Part shown: positions 24,248-31,972 of the stretch, one piece after another
How positions within the stretch are numbered: position 1 is the first letter of the stretch
Layout of the letters: every line of letters begins with the position of its first letter
Assembly: GCA_018970485.1 (NCBI GenBank)
Contig: JAGWWH010000010.1
Coordinates: forward strand, 1-50,275
Origin: Pseudomonadota bacterium
GTDB taxonomy: Bacteria; Pseudomonadota; Alphaproteobacteria; Rickettsiales; UBA1997
Direction of reading: 5' to 3'
Length of the DNA stretch: 50,275 nucleotides
Position numbers and translations under genes: made by a program
The notes under the pieces: model-generated
Database searches by the model: none
The model's input: only the letters and a program-made list of their open reading frames with translations
Told to the model about the DNA's origin: nothing

Positions 24248-26074
24248 ATGAAATCCTCACCAATTCTTTCAGTTCGAGAAGCCACTATTTCCTTCGCCAA
24301 GAAAGTCCTTTTTGAAAATTTATCTTTTAATATTTTTCCTCGCGACTGCGTTTGCTTAATCGGTAAAAATGGTGTAGGCAAAACTACTTTGATGAACGTA
24401 ATTGCTGGAGAATTTGAGCTTGATTGCGGGGATCGCTTCCTTGTTCCGGGAGCGCTCATGGGCTATTTAACGCAGAGCGAAAAATTACCAAAAGATCTCA
24501 CTGTCGCCGAGTTTATTCTTTCTGGAATCAAGATTGACGAGCACAAAATTTATCTAATCGACATCATCTGCGACAATCTCCAAATCGATAAAAGCGCTCT
24601 CACTCAAAATCTTTCTGGCGGACAAAAACGTCGCGCCAATCTCGCTCGCGCTTTGGTTTTAGAGCCAGACATTTTGTTACTCGATGAGCCAACAAATCAC
24701 TTAGATTTAGAAGTTATTGAATGGCTGGAAGAATATTTAAGAGGCTTTCGCGGTGCGCTAGTAGTGATTTCGCACGATCGTAAATTTTTAGAAAGAATTT
24801 CTAATAAAGTTTTTTGGCTGCGCGCTGGACAACTGAAAGTTAACACTAATGGCTACAAAAATTTCGACGAATGGTCGCGAGGAATCATCGAGCAAGAGCA
24901 GCGTCAACTCGATAATCTACAAAAAAAAGTTAATCTCGAAAGTGGCTGGTTACAAACCGGAGTCACCGGAAGACGCAAAAGAAATATCGGACGTCTGCAT
25001 TATTTGTTAGAATTACGAACCAAGCTCGAAGCAACGCGCAAGCTGGTTAACGCCAATCACAATCAAATCAAAATCGTCACGCAAAAACTCGAGGAAGATG
25101 CGCCGCAGGTAATTTTGGCATTGAATAATGTCAGCAAAGATTTCGGCGAAAAAAAATTAATAGAAAAATTCACGCTGAAAATTTTACGCGGCGAACGCAT
25201 CGGAATTGTTGGTAAAAACGGCACAGGAAAATCTACTTTTTTAAAAATGATTATTGGCGAAACGAAGCCAGATATGGGAACGGTTAAGCCTGCAAAAGAT
25301 ATTAATATTTCTTACTTCGACCAATCACGTAGCGCGATAAAACCAACTTCATCAATTCAAGAAATTCTCTGCGATTCTGGCGGCGATTACGTCAAACTCG
25401 CCAACGGAAAAACTGCGCATATTTGCGGTTATTTAAAAAATTTTATGTTCGATCCAAATGATCGTGAAGCCTTGGCTGGCACACTTTCCGGCGGGCAACA
25501 AAATCGCCTACTTCTTGCAAAAACTTTAGCCAATCCTGGAAATTTTATGATTCTTGATGAGCCAACAAATGATCTCGACATGGATACTCTCGACATGCTG
25601 GTAGATTATTTAGAACGCTATCAAGGCACGTTAATCGTGGTTTCGCACGATCGTGATTTTTTGGATAATGTCGCGACGAGCATTTTAGCTTTTGAAGGAA
25701 ATGGAGTGGTTGAGAGCCACATCGGAGGTTATTCCGATTACATCAACTCACAAAAACAAGCGCCCTCCTTGATCAAAGAGTCTCAAGAGCGTTCTTTACG
25801 AGATTCTCAAAATCTCGTCGATTCTAAGGATGAAGGAGTGAAGCAGCTAAAAAAAACTTCCTACAAATACAAATATGAGCTCGAAAAACTTCCGGCAAAA
25901 ATTGAAAAACTCGAAGCAAAAATTCACGAACTCAGCGAAGAATTAAGTAACACCGAAGACCGCAATTCCGCCAACTTGGCGCACATCTCCATGGAAATTG
26001 CGAAATACCAAAAAGAGCTTGATGCCGCGGAAAATCGCTGGCTAGAATTAGAGGAAATAAACTTAAACAAATAA
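24248..26074 (+). CDS. uup: ABC-F family ATPase Uup
   Basis: A soluble, duplicated ABC ATPase (608 residues) with no membrane segment; ABC-F proteins act on ribosomes, and Uup has also been linked to transposon excision and branched DNA. Domain 1: Walker A GKNGVGKTTL (about residues 39-48), signature LSGGQKRRANLARAL, Walker B LLLDEPTNHLDL. Domain 2: GKNGTGKSTFLKM (about residues 324-336), LSGGQQNRLLLAKTL, MILDEPTNDLDM. The C-terminal coiled coil (about residues 530-605) is the Uup-type DNA-binding tail. Followed after two bases by rnd. Confidence 0.92.
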   Translation: MKSSPILSVREATISFAKKVLFENLSFNIFPRDCVCLIGKNGVGKTTLMNVIAGEFELDCGDRFLVPGALMGYLTQSEKLPKDLTVAEFILSGIKIDEHKIYLIDIICDNLQIDKSALTQNLSGGQKRRANLARALVLEPDILLLDEPTNHLDLEVIEWLEEYLRGFRGALVVISHDRKFLERISNKVFWLRAGQLKVNTNGYKNFDEWSRGIIEQEQRQLDNLQKKVNLESGWLQTGVTGRRKRNIGRLHYLLELRTKLEATRKLVNANHNQIKIVTQKLEEDAPQVILALNNVSKDFGEKKLIEKFTLKILRGERIGIVGKNGTGKSTFLKMIIGETKPDMGTVKPAKDINISYFDQSRSAIKPTSSIQEILCDSGGDYVKLANGKTAHICGYLKNFMFDPNDREALAGTLSGGQQNRLLLAKTLANPGNFMILDEPTNDLDMDTLDMLVDYLERYQGTLIVVSHDRDFLDNVATSILAFEGNGVVESHIGGYSDYINSQKQAPSLIKESQERSLRDSQNLVDSKDEGVKQLKKTSYKYKYELEKLPAKIEKLEAKIHELSEELSNTEDRNSANLAHISMEIAKYQKELDAAENRWLELEEINLNK

Positions 26075-26076
26075 AC

Positions 26077-26688
26077 ATGGCCAACTTTCTACATAAAAAT
26101 GATCTGCCTTCAAACCTTCAATTTACTGGCTCTGTCGCGATTGATTCTGAAACAATGGGATTAAATATTTTACGCGATCGTCTCTGTCTCGTGCAAATTT
26201 CTGACGGAAATGGCGATGCACATCTAGTGCAATTTGAAGTAGGAAAATATGACGCACCAAATCTCAAAAAACTTTTAGCTGACGAAAAAATTCTCAAAAT
26301 TTTTCACTTCGCGCGCTTTGATTTGGCGGCTTTAAACTTTTATCTGAAAGTCGAAGTAAAAAACATTTACTGCACAAAAATCGCTTCCCGCCTGATCCGC
26401 ACCTACACCGATTCACACGGATTAAAATCTTTATGCGAAGAACTACTCGGAGTTGAAATCTCTAAAAAACAACAAAGCTCTGACTGGGGAAATATCGAAA
26501 TCACCAACAAGCAAAAAGATTACGCCGCATCTGACGTATTACACCTGCATCGTCTCAAATTAAAACTTGATGAGATGCTGAAGCGGGAAGGTAGAATGGA
26601 AGTTTTTAATGCCTGCCTAGAATTTCTACCAACCCGCGTCAAACTTGATCTAAACGGATTTGCCAGTCTCGATATTTTTGCTCATTAA
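26077..26688 (+). CDS. rnd: Ribonuclease D-like 3'-5' exonuclease (short form)
   Basis: A DEDDy exonuclease of 203 residues. The metal-binding residues are in AIDSETMGL (Asp and Glu, residues 22-24), FHFARFDL (Asp) and YAASDVLHLHRLK (Tyr and Asp). The HRDC domains of the longer E. coli RNase D are absent, which is the usual form in alphaproteobacteria. Probably trims tRNA 3' ends. It begins two bases after the uup stop and is probably co-transcribed. Its end abuts the convergent yceI stop without a visible terminator. Confidence 0.9.
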   Translation: MANFLHKNDLPSNLQFTGSVAIDSETMGLNILRDRLCLVQISDGNGDAHLVQFEVGKYDAPNLKKLLADEKILKIFHFARFDLAALNFYLKVEVKNIYCTKIASRLIRTYTDSHGLKSLCEELLGVEISKKQQSSDWGNIEITNKQKDYAASDVLHLHRLKLKLDEMLKREGRMEVFNACLEFLPTRVKLDLNGFASLDIFAH

Positions 26689-27267
26689 TTATTTATTCGC
26701 TTCAACTTCGATCACCAATTTCACCTCATCCGAAACTCCTGGAATGGCATAATCGATGCCAAATTCAGAGCGCTTAATTTTTGCAGTTGCAGAAAATCCG
26801 ATGGTTTCTTTTTGAGTTACAAGACCAATGCCCTTCTTGTTGATTTTAACGTCAAGAATCACCGGCTTAGTAACGCCATGCAGAGTTAAATCGCCCTCAA
26901 TCTTAGCTTTGTTTTTACCGACAGCGGTAATTTTTTTACTCACGAATCTTGCGGTTGGAAATTTCTTCACATCGAAAAAATCTGCACTTTTTAGATGATT
27001 ATCAAACTTCTCAGATCCCGTCACCAAGCTGTCGATTTTGATCGTAGCATCAACTGAAGATTCAGACATTTTCTTTTCGTCAAAAATCAGCTCTCCAGTA
27101 ATGTCGGGAAATTTTCCCATTTGATCGGAATAACCGAAATGACTCGCTGTCCAAACAACAAAGGCATGGCTGGATTCAAGCTGGTATTTCACAGGCTCTG
27201 CAAACGCTGATTGGCTTGCAAAAAAAGCGGCAAAAATTGCCGCAGAAAGTAAGTTTCTTTTGTGCAT
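26689..27267 (-). CDS. YceI-family periplasmic lipid-binding protein
   Basis: A 192-residue protein with a signal peptide to about residue 23 (SQSAFA), then the beta-barrel lipocalin-like YceI domain. Family features include YQLESSHAFVVWTASHFG near the mature N-terminus and FDVKKFPTARFVS, LTLHGVTKPVILDV in the middle. YceI proteins bind isoprenoid quinone-like ligands. Its placement eleven bases after a glutathione transferase, both divergent from an HxlR regulator, suggests a role in handling reactive or quinone-like compounds; that is inference. Confidence 0.92.
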   Translation of the reverse strand: MHKRNLLSAAIFAAFFASQSAFAEPVKYQLESSHAFVVWTASHFGYSDQMGKFPDITGELIFDEKKMSESSVDATIKIDSLVTGSEKFDNHLKSADFFDVKKFPTARFVSKKITAVGKNKAKIEGDLTLHGVTKPVILDVKINKKGIGLVTQKETIGFSATAKIKRSEFGIDYAIPGVSDEVKLVIEVEANK

Positions 27268-27278
27268 TTTGAAAAAAA

Positions 27279-27911
27279 TTAAACGTTAACTTTGTAAGTA
27301 ACTTGCTCTGTCGCCATGGCTTTTTGGTAGGACGGACGAGAAATTACGCGCGTGAAAAAAGCCTTAGTTTTTGGACCAAAATTAATCGGCTCTTTCATCA
27401 TCGGCGACCAATTTGCAATCACAGTAACTAGAATATCTGCAATCGTGCAATTGTTGCCACACAAGTAATCTCTAGTCTGCAAGTGCTCTTCAATTTCATT
27501 CCAAGATTTTTGAATTTTCTCAATCGATGGCTTGTAAAGAGGATTTTCTTTTGCCAAATCGCCTAAAACACCATGTTGAAAGAAGCAGCGTCCGTAGGCT
27601 GGATGCAAAGTGGAGTTAGCAAAACAAAGCCACTCAAGCGCTGAAGCCCGCTCCAATCCTGATTGTGGAAGCAATGCACTTTTGTGAGTGTCGAGCAAAT
27701 AAGTTAAAATCGCCGCACCTTCACGCAAAATAAAATCATCGATTTTCAAAACCGGAACTCCGCCACGTGGATTAATTTTTAAAAATTCTGGCGATCTTGG
27801 TTGACCATTTGGAACGGCAACATTTTCCAATTTAAAATCAGCGCCAACTTCATTTAAAGCGACGTGAACAGCTAGCGAGCAAGATCCTGGTAGGTAGTAG
27901 AGAGTATACAT
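27279..27911 (-). CDS. Glutathione S-transferase, beta class
   Basis: Conjugates or reduces electrophiles with glutathione; cytosolic. The N-terminal thioredoxin fold carries the beta-class motif YYLPGSCSLAVHVAL with Cys11 as the probable active-site cysteine, the cis-proline GGVPVL (about residues 50-55), and EGAAILTYL for glutathione binding. The all-helical C-terminal domain follows (residues 88-210). At 210 residues it is normal. It is divergent from hxlR-type regulator, which starts 101 bases away, and yceI follows in the same direction. Confidence 0.92.
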   Translation of the reverse strand: MYTLYYLPGSCSLAVHVALNEVGADFKLENVAVPNGQPRSPEFLKINPRGGVPVLKIDDFILREGAAILTYLLDTHKSALLPQSGLERASALEWLCFANSTLHPAYGRCFFQHGVLGDLAKENPLYKPSIEKIQKSWNEIEEHLQTRDYLCGNNCTIADILVTVIANWSPMMKEPINFGPKTKAFFTRVISRPSYQKAMATEQVTYKVNV

Positions 27912-27964
27912 AAAATTTACGATTTGAGTTAATGATTAAAAAATTAATCGACTTGCAACCTGCG

Positions 27965-28003
27965 AAGTAAGTTACTTTAATCAAGTAGGTACCTTTAAGT
28001 AAC
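27965..28003. promoter_or_regulatory. Candidate HxlR-type operator between gst and the regulator gene
   Basis: AAGTAA-G-TTACTT (27965-27977) is a 13-base near-palindrome. AGGTACCT (27987-27994) and AAGTAAC (27997-28003), the last complementary to GTTACTT at 27971-27977, follow. Repeated, nested inverted repeats in the middle of a 101-base divergent intergenic region are what a dimeric winged-helix repressor would bind. Sequence only; protection data absent. Confidence 0.55.
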
Positions 28004-28012
28004 TACAAAAAA

Positions 28013-28378
28013 ATGATCAAAAAACGCAAAATCAAGAAAGTTTTAAGCGCTAAAAAAGATGGCTGTGATTCAAATATTCGCTGTCCGATGCATCGCCTAA
28101 TCAATCTACTCACTGGCCCGTGGACGACTTATATTCTTTGGCTGATCCGCTCACAAGGCCCACAAAGATTTGGTCAGCTAAGAAAGCATATGCCAAAAAT
28201 TTCAGCAAAAGTTTTGACTGAAAGATTACGCATGCTTGAAGAAGAAAAAATCATCGATCGCTTTCAGGAAGAAACCATTCCTCCAAAAGTTACTTACAGC
28301 CTAACAAAACGCGGCAAAGAGTTGGATAAAATTTTAGACGAGATCAACAAAATCGCGAAGAAATGGTATCGAGGCTAA
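28013..28378 (+). CDS. HxlR-family transcriptional regulator
   Basis: A 121-residue winged-helix protein. The HxlR core runs from CPMHRLINLLTGPWTTYILWLI (about residues 24-45) through RFGQLRKHMPKISAKVLTERLRMLEEE (recognition helix and wing) to VTYSLTKRGKEL. A basic N-terminal tail precedes Cys18 and Cys24; some HxlR regulators (YodB, HypR) sense electrophiles or disulfide stress through a cysteine in this position. It is divergent from gst-yceI, with operator-like repeats between. Its 3' end overlaps the convergent cation-efflux gene by 4 bases. Redox sensing is inference. Confidence 0.9.
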   Translation: MIKKRKIKKVLSAKKDGCDSNIRCPMHRLINLLTGPWTTYILWLIRSQGPQRFGQLRKHMPKISAKVLTERLRMLEEEKIIDRFQEETIPPKVTYSLTKRGKELDKILDEINKIAKKWYRG

Positions 28379-29271
28379 ACCGGATCGATGTGGATCATGA
28401 TGTCTAAAACCGGAAGCTGACTGATGACGCGACTTCTAACCTCCGCTGCAATTTCATGACCCTGCCTCACCGTCATTGCGCCATCAACTTCAATATGCAC
28501 ATCGACAAAAATCATGTCGCCCATTTTTCGCGTACGCAGATCGTGACATCCTAAAATTTTTGGTGCGGCGATTATTATCTGGCGGACTTTTTTGGCATCT
28601 TCTGCTGAAGCGGCGCGATCCATTAAATCATGCAAAGCATCCCAAGAAAATTTAAATCCAGTTTTAGCAATTACCAAACCAACAACCAACGCACCGATTA
28701 AATCTAGCACTGGATAACCCATCAAAGCCCCAATAATTCCAACCGCCACTACAAAGGATGAAGCAGCGTCAGAGCGGGCATGCCAAGCATTTGCAACCAA
28801 CATTGATGAACGCACTTTTGTGGCAACTGCAAGCATGTAGCGAAATAAAATTTCTTTTGAAACAAGCGCGAAAAGTGCCACCCATAAGGCTTGGATCTGA
28901 ATTATTGCGGTCGAAGTTGGATAAATAATTTTATGCGCCGCGCTCCAAATCATTCCTAAACCAAGACCCAACAAAGAAAGACCAACGAAAAGTGAAGCCG
29001 CGGTTTCGTAGCGCCAATGCCCATAATTATGATCATCATCAGCTTCTTTGCTGCTGTGATGATTGGCGAAAAGCACGACAAAATCAGAAAATAAATCAGA
29101 AAGAGAGTGGATGCCATCAGCAACAAGTCCGCTTGAGGCAGAAAAAATTCCGACAAAAATTTGCGCCGTAGCCAAAATAATATTAATTGCCACGCTGACT
29201 AAAGTGCTGTTTTTAGCCGCTTTCTGCTTGGTTTCTGACAATATCTCGTGATCAATAATCTGCATATTCAC
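28375..29271 (-). CDS. Cation diffusion facilitator family transporter
   Basis: Exports divalent metals (Zn, Fe, Mn or Co) in exchange for protons; inner membrane. Six helices within residues 20-210, metal-site motifs LVADGIHSLSDLFSDF (helix 2, HxxxD) and AWHARSDAASSF (helix 5, HxxxD), and a C-terminal cytoplasmic domain with metal-binding histidines (GCHDLRTRKMG, VDVHIEVDG, MIHIDPV). At 298 residues it is standard. Last gene of the run from trpG; it starts 3 bases after the valS stop. Confidence 0.92.
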   Translation of the reverse strand: MNMQIIDHEILSETKQKAAKNSTLVSVAINIILATAQIFVGIFSASSGLVADGIHSLSDLFSDFVVLFANHHSSKEADDDHNYGHWRYETAASLFVGLSLLGLGLGMIWSAAHKIIYPTSTAIIQIQALWVALFALVSKEILFRYMLAVATKVRSSMLVANAWHARSDAASSFVVAVGIIGALMGYPVLDLIGALVVGLVIAKTGFKFSWDALHDLMDRAASAEDAKKVRQIIIAAPKILGCHDLRTRKMGDMIFVDVHIEVDGAMTVRQGHEIAAEVRSRVISQLPVLDIMIHIDPV

Positions 29272-29274
29272 GAG

Positions 29275-31887
29275 CTACAAAATCACCTCAACAAGGTTAC
29301 CAGATTTTACGAATTCTATCTCTTTAGCGTTACAAACATTTTTCAAATCTTCGGAAATTTCTGAGAGATTTTCTTCACAATTAACTAGGATTTTTTGCAC
29401 CGTAGTTTTCATCGAGATATTTTTTTCTGATTTGAACTTTCGTACTTCAAAAATCACGCCCAGCGCCGCTTCACCAATTTTTAAAAATTTTTCATCGAAC
29501 AATTTTTCATCAAATTTTGGCCAATTTCCGCGCGCATTTATTGAGCCAATTTTTTCAAATTCTTCAGCAAAAAGTGAGGAATAAATTTCGTCGCAAATGT
29601 GCGGAATAAAAGGCGCAAACAATTTTAAAATTGTGTTGAGGCAAAGTTTTAAAGTTAAAATTGCGCTTTGTTGTTTGGCTAAAAATTCTTGTTTTTCAGA
29701 CTGGCTCAACTCAACGCCGACAAGCTTTTCAGCGGCAAGTCCGTAAGATCTAACTTTACAAATTTCTAAATAATTGTCGCAAAAATCATGCCAGAAAAAT
29801 TCTTCAATCGCTTCGCGTGCACGCGCATATTCGAATTTTTCGAATTCATCCGTAGCTCGTTTGACGACTTGCTCTAAACGACTAAGAACCCAGATGTCTG
29901 AAGCTTCGGTGATATCACCCTTCGACAAGCTCAGGGTGACGGGGTCATGCTGAGCTTGTCGAAGCATGTCAAAATTCATCGAAGCAAATTTCGCCGCGTT
30001 GAAAAGTTTAGTGATTAGTTTTTGACCAATTTTAAACACGTCTTCCGAGTATGCAGTGTCTGCGCCCAAGTGCGAAGTTGACGCCCAATAACGCACGATG
30101 TCGGAACCTTTTTCTTCGATTAAAGCCGTTGGCGTCACCACATTTCCTTTCGATTTGCTCATTTTGGTTTTGTCCGCGGCCAAGCACCAGCCTGAGATCA
30201 TCAGGTTTTTCCACGGAATTGAGTTTTGGTGCAAAGTTGATTTTACCAAAGTGTAAAATGCCCAAGTGCGAATAATTTCATGGGCTTGCGGACGTAAATC
30301 GGCGGGGAAAAGTTTTTCGTGACGATCTTTGTCGAAAGCAATTTCATCTGAGATTCCTTTACTGGATAGCTGCGGCGAAATTGAGGAAGTTGCCCAAGTG
30401 TCCATGATGTCGGTTTCGGGCGTCACTTCTTCTCGGCTGTATCCGCGCGGCAAATCAACATTTGGATCGCAAGGAAGTTGATCAACATCAGCGACCAAAA
30501 TTTTTCCTTCTTCGCCCAAACGCCTTGAATACCAAACCGGAAAAGCCACGCCAAAAAAGCGCTGACGAGAAATGCACCAATCCCAAGCAAGCCCATCAAT
30601 CCACTGATCGATGCGCACTTTCATGTATTCAGGAAACCAATTGCACTCTGCAGCTTTGGCTTTGAGCAGATCTTTTTTGTCGAGAATTTTTACGAACCAT
30701 TGCGGTACCACCAGAATTTCAATCGGCACGCCAGAACGCTCGGCGCATTTTACGGCGCGGGTGATTTTTTCTTGTTTTAGCAGCACCGAGTGCAAAAGAG
30801 GCTGCAGGAAGGGGTTTGCAAGCCCTTCCTCACTTTCATGTCCTTTTAATGAACCTTCAGACGGGGTTTCAAACCCCGTCTGGCTCGGAGTGTTTTTTAA
30901 AGCTTCGATGATTGCGTCTTTGGCTTGTTTGATGGTTTTGCCAGCAACCAACTCGTGATCAAAATTAATTTTGCCATCTTTTTGCAAAATCACATTCAGC
31001 GGCAAATCATGCTTCTTCCACCATCTAATATCAGTTTCGTCGCCGAAGGTACAACACATCACCGCGCCAGTTCCCTTGTCGAGTTGCACTAAATCATCAG
31101 CGATGATTTTCACCTTCACGCCAAAAAGTGGTGTGATTGCATTTTTACCGTGGAATTTTTTGTAACGCTCATCTTCGGGATGAACCATCACCGCAACGCA
31201 GGCTGGCAGAAGCTCGGGACGCGTTGTCATGATTTCGATTGTCTCGTTTGAGCCTTCAATTCCAAACAAAATATAATTCATCACACCTTCGACTTCCTTA
31301 TCGATCAAATCTGCCTGTGCTAGAGCTGTGCGATCTGATACGTCCCAAAAAACTGGTTCGAATTTTTTTTCAACCAAGCCTTTGCGATATAAATCAACAA
31401 AACTGGCTTGCGAAATTTTTTGTGAATCAGGCGAAATGGTTTGGTATTTCTGCTCCCAATCAACTGACAGCGCGATTGAATTAAACAGCGCTTCGAATTC
31501 TTTTTCCGCTTCATCAACAACTTCGCGGCATTTTTTTACGAAAGATCCGTGACCATTTTCGGCCTCATAAACTCCGGCTTTTTTCTCGATGATTTTTTCA
31601 ACCAAACGCTCGGTGGGAAGTCCATTATCGTCAAAACCCATTGGGTAAAAAACATCTTTGCCCGACATGCGTTGAAAACGCGCAACGAAGTCAGCTTGGC
31701 TGTAAGAAAAAACGTGCCCCATGTGCAAAACGCCTGAAACTGTAGGCGGCGGCGTATCGATTACAAAAGTTTGCGCTTTCGGTAAATCATTTTTCCACGC
31801 GAAGATTTTTTTCTCCGCCCAATAATTTTGCCAAAATTTTTCGCGCGTTTTTGCGTCGTATTTTTCAGGAAGTTTTTTTTCTGACAT
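29275..31887 (-). CDS. valS: Valyl-tRNA synthetase, with palindromic-repeat insertions
   Basis: Charges tRNA-Val and edits Thr-tRNA. HIGH motif is HMGH at residues 55-58 and KMSKS at 575-579; the editing domain (MTTRPELLPACVAV, GTGAVMCC) is present. At 870 residues it is shorter than the usual bacterial enzyme (about 950), lacks the C-terminal coiled coil, and the TPPPTVSGVLHMGHVFSY stretch resembles the archaeal-like ValS known in Rickettsia. Two stretches look like in-frame insertions: residues about 333-371 (TGFETPSEGSLKG and following), coded by two palindromes at 30800-30890, and residues about 640-657 (LRQAQHDPVTLSLSKG), coded by a family B pair at 29916-29970. The frame stays open, so the gene is likely active. 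Confidence 0.93.
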   Translation of the reverse strand: MSEKKLPEKYDAKTREKFWQNYWAEKKIFAWKNDLPKAQTFVIDTPPPTVSGVLHMGHVFSYSQADFVARFQRMSGKDVFYPMGFDDNGLPTERLVEKIIEKKAGVYEAENGHGSFVKKCREVVDEAEKEFEALFNSIALSVDWEQKYQTISPDSQKISQASFVDLYRKGLVEKKFEPVFWDVSDRTALAQADLIDKEVEGVMNYILFGIEGSNETIEIMTTRPELLPACVAVMVHPEDERYKKFHGKNAITPLFGVKVKIIADDLVQLDKGTGAVMCCTFGDETDIRWWKKHDLPLNVILQKDGKINFDHELVAGKTIKQAKDAIIEALKNTPSQTGFETPSEGSLKGHESEEGLANPFLQPLLHSVLLKQEKITRAVKCAERSGVPIEILVVPQWFVKILDKKDLLKAKAAECNWFPEYMKVRIDQWIDGLAWDWCISRQRFFGVAFPVWYSRRLGEEGKILVADVDQLPCDPNVDLPRGYSREEVTPETDIMDTWATSSISPQLSSKGISDEIAFDKDRHEKLFPADLRPQAHEIIRTWAFYTLVKSTLHQNSIPWKNLMISGWCLAADKTKMSKSKGNVVTPTALIEEKGSDIVRYWASTSHLGADTAYSEDVFKIGQKLITKLFNAAKFASMNFDMLRQAQHDPVTLSLSKGDITEASDIWVLSRLEQVVKRATDEFEKFEYARAREAIEEFFWHDFCDNYLEICKVRSYGLAAEKLVGVELSQSEKQEFLAKQQSAILTLKLCLNTILKLFAPFIPHICDEIYSSLFAEEFEKIGSINARGNWPKFDEKLFDEKFLKIGEAALGVIFEVRKFKSEKNISMKTTVQKILVNCEENLSEISEDLKNVCNAKEIEFVKSGNLVEVIL
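29916..29970. repeat. Family B palindrome inside valS
   Basis: Arms CACCCTTCGACAAGCTCAGG and CATGCTGAGCTTGTCGAAGC lie head to head inside the coding region, read as LRQAQHDPVTLSLSKG. The insertion keeps the frame. Confidence 0.85.
30800..30890. repeat. Pair of palindromes inside valS, one of family D
   Basis: Two hairpins lie in coding sequence: GGAAGGG/CCCTTCC (30807-30829) and CAGACGGGGT/ACCCCGTCTG (30858-30882). The second has the same stem as the palindrome near the RAYT gene at 7013-7037 (GACGGGGT..ACCCCGTC) with a different five-base loop. Boundaries of the insertion are approximate. Confidence 0.8.
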
Positions 31888-31908
31888 TTTTGCTGATAGA
31901 TAATTTAA

Positions 31909-31967
31909 GTCACCATGAGCTTGTCGAAGGATGGCGACCAGTCATGCTTCGACAAGCTCAGCATGAC
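31909..31967. repeat. Family B palindromic repeat between bamB and valS
   Basis: Arms GTCACCATGAGCTTGTCGAA and TTCGACAAGCTCAGCATGAC are inverted around about 16 bases. It fills most of the 85-base gap between the bamB stop and the valS start. Confidence 0.85.
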
Positions 31968-31972
31968 GAGAA

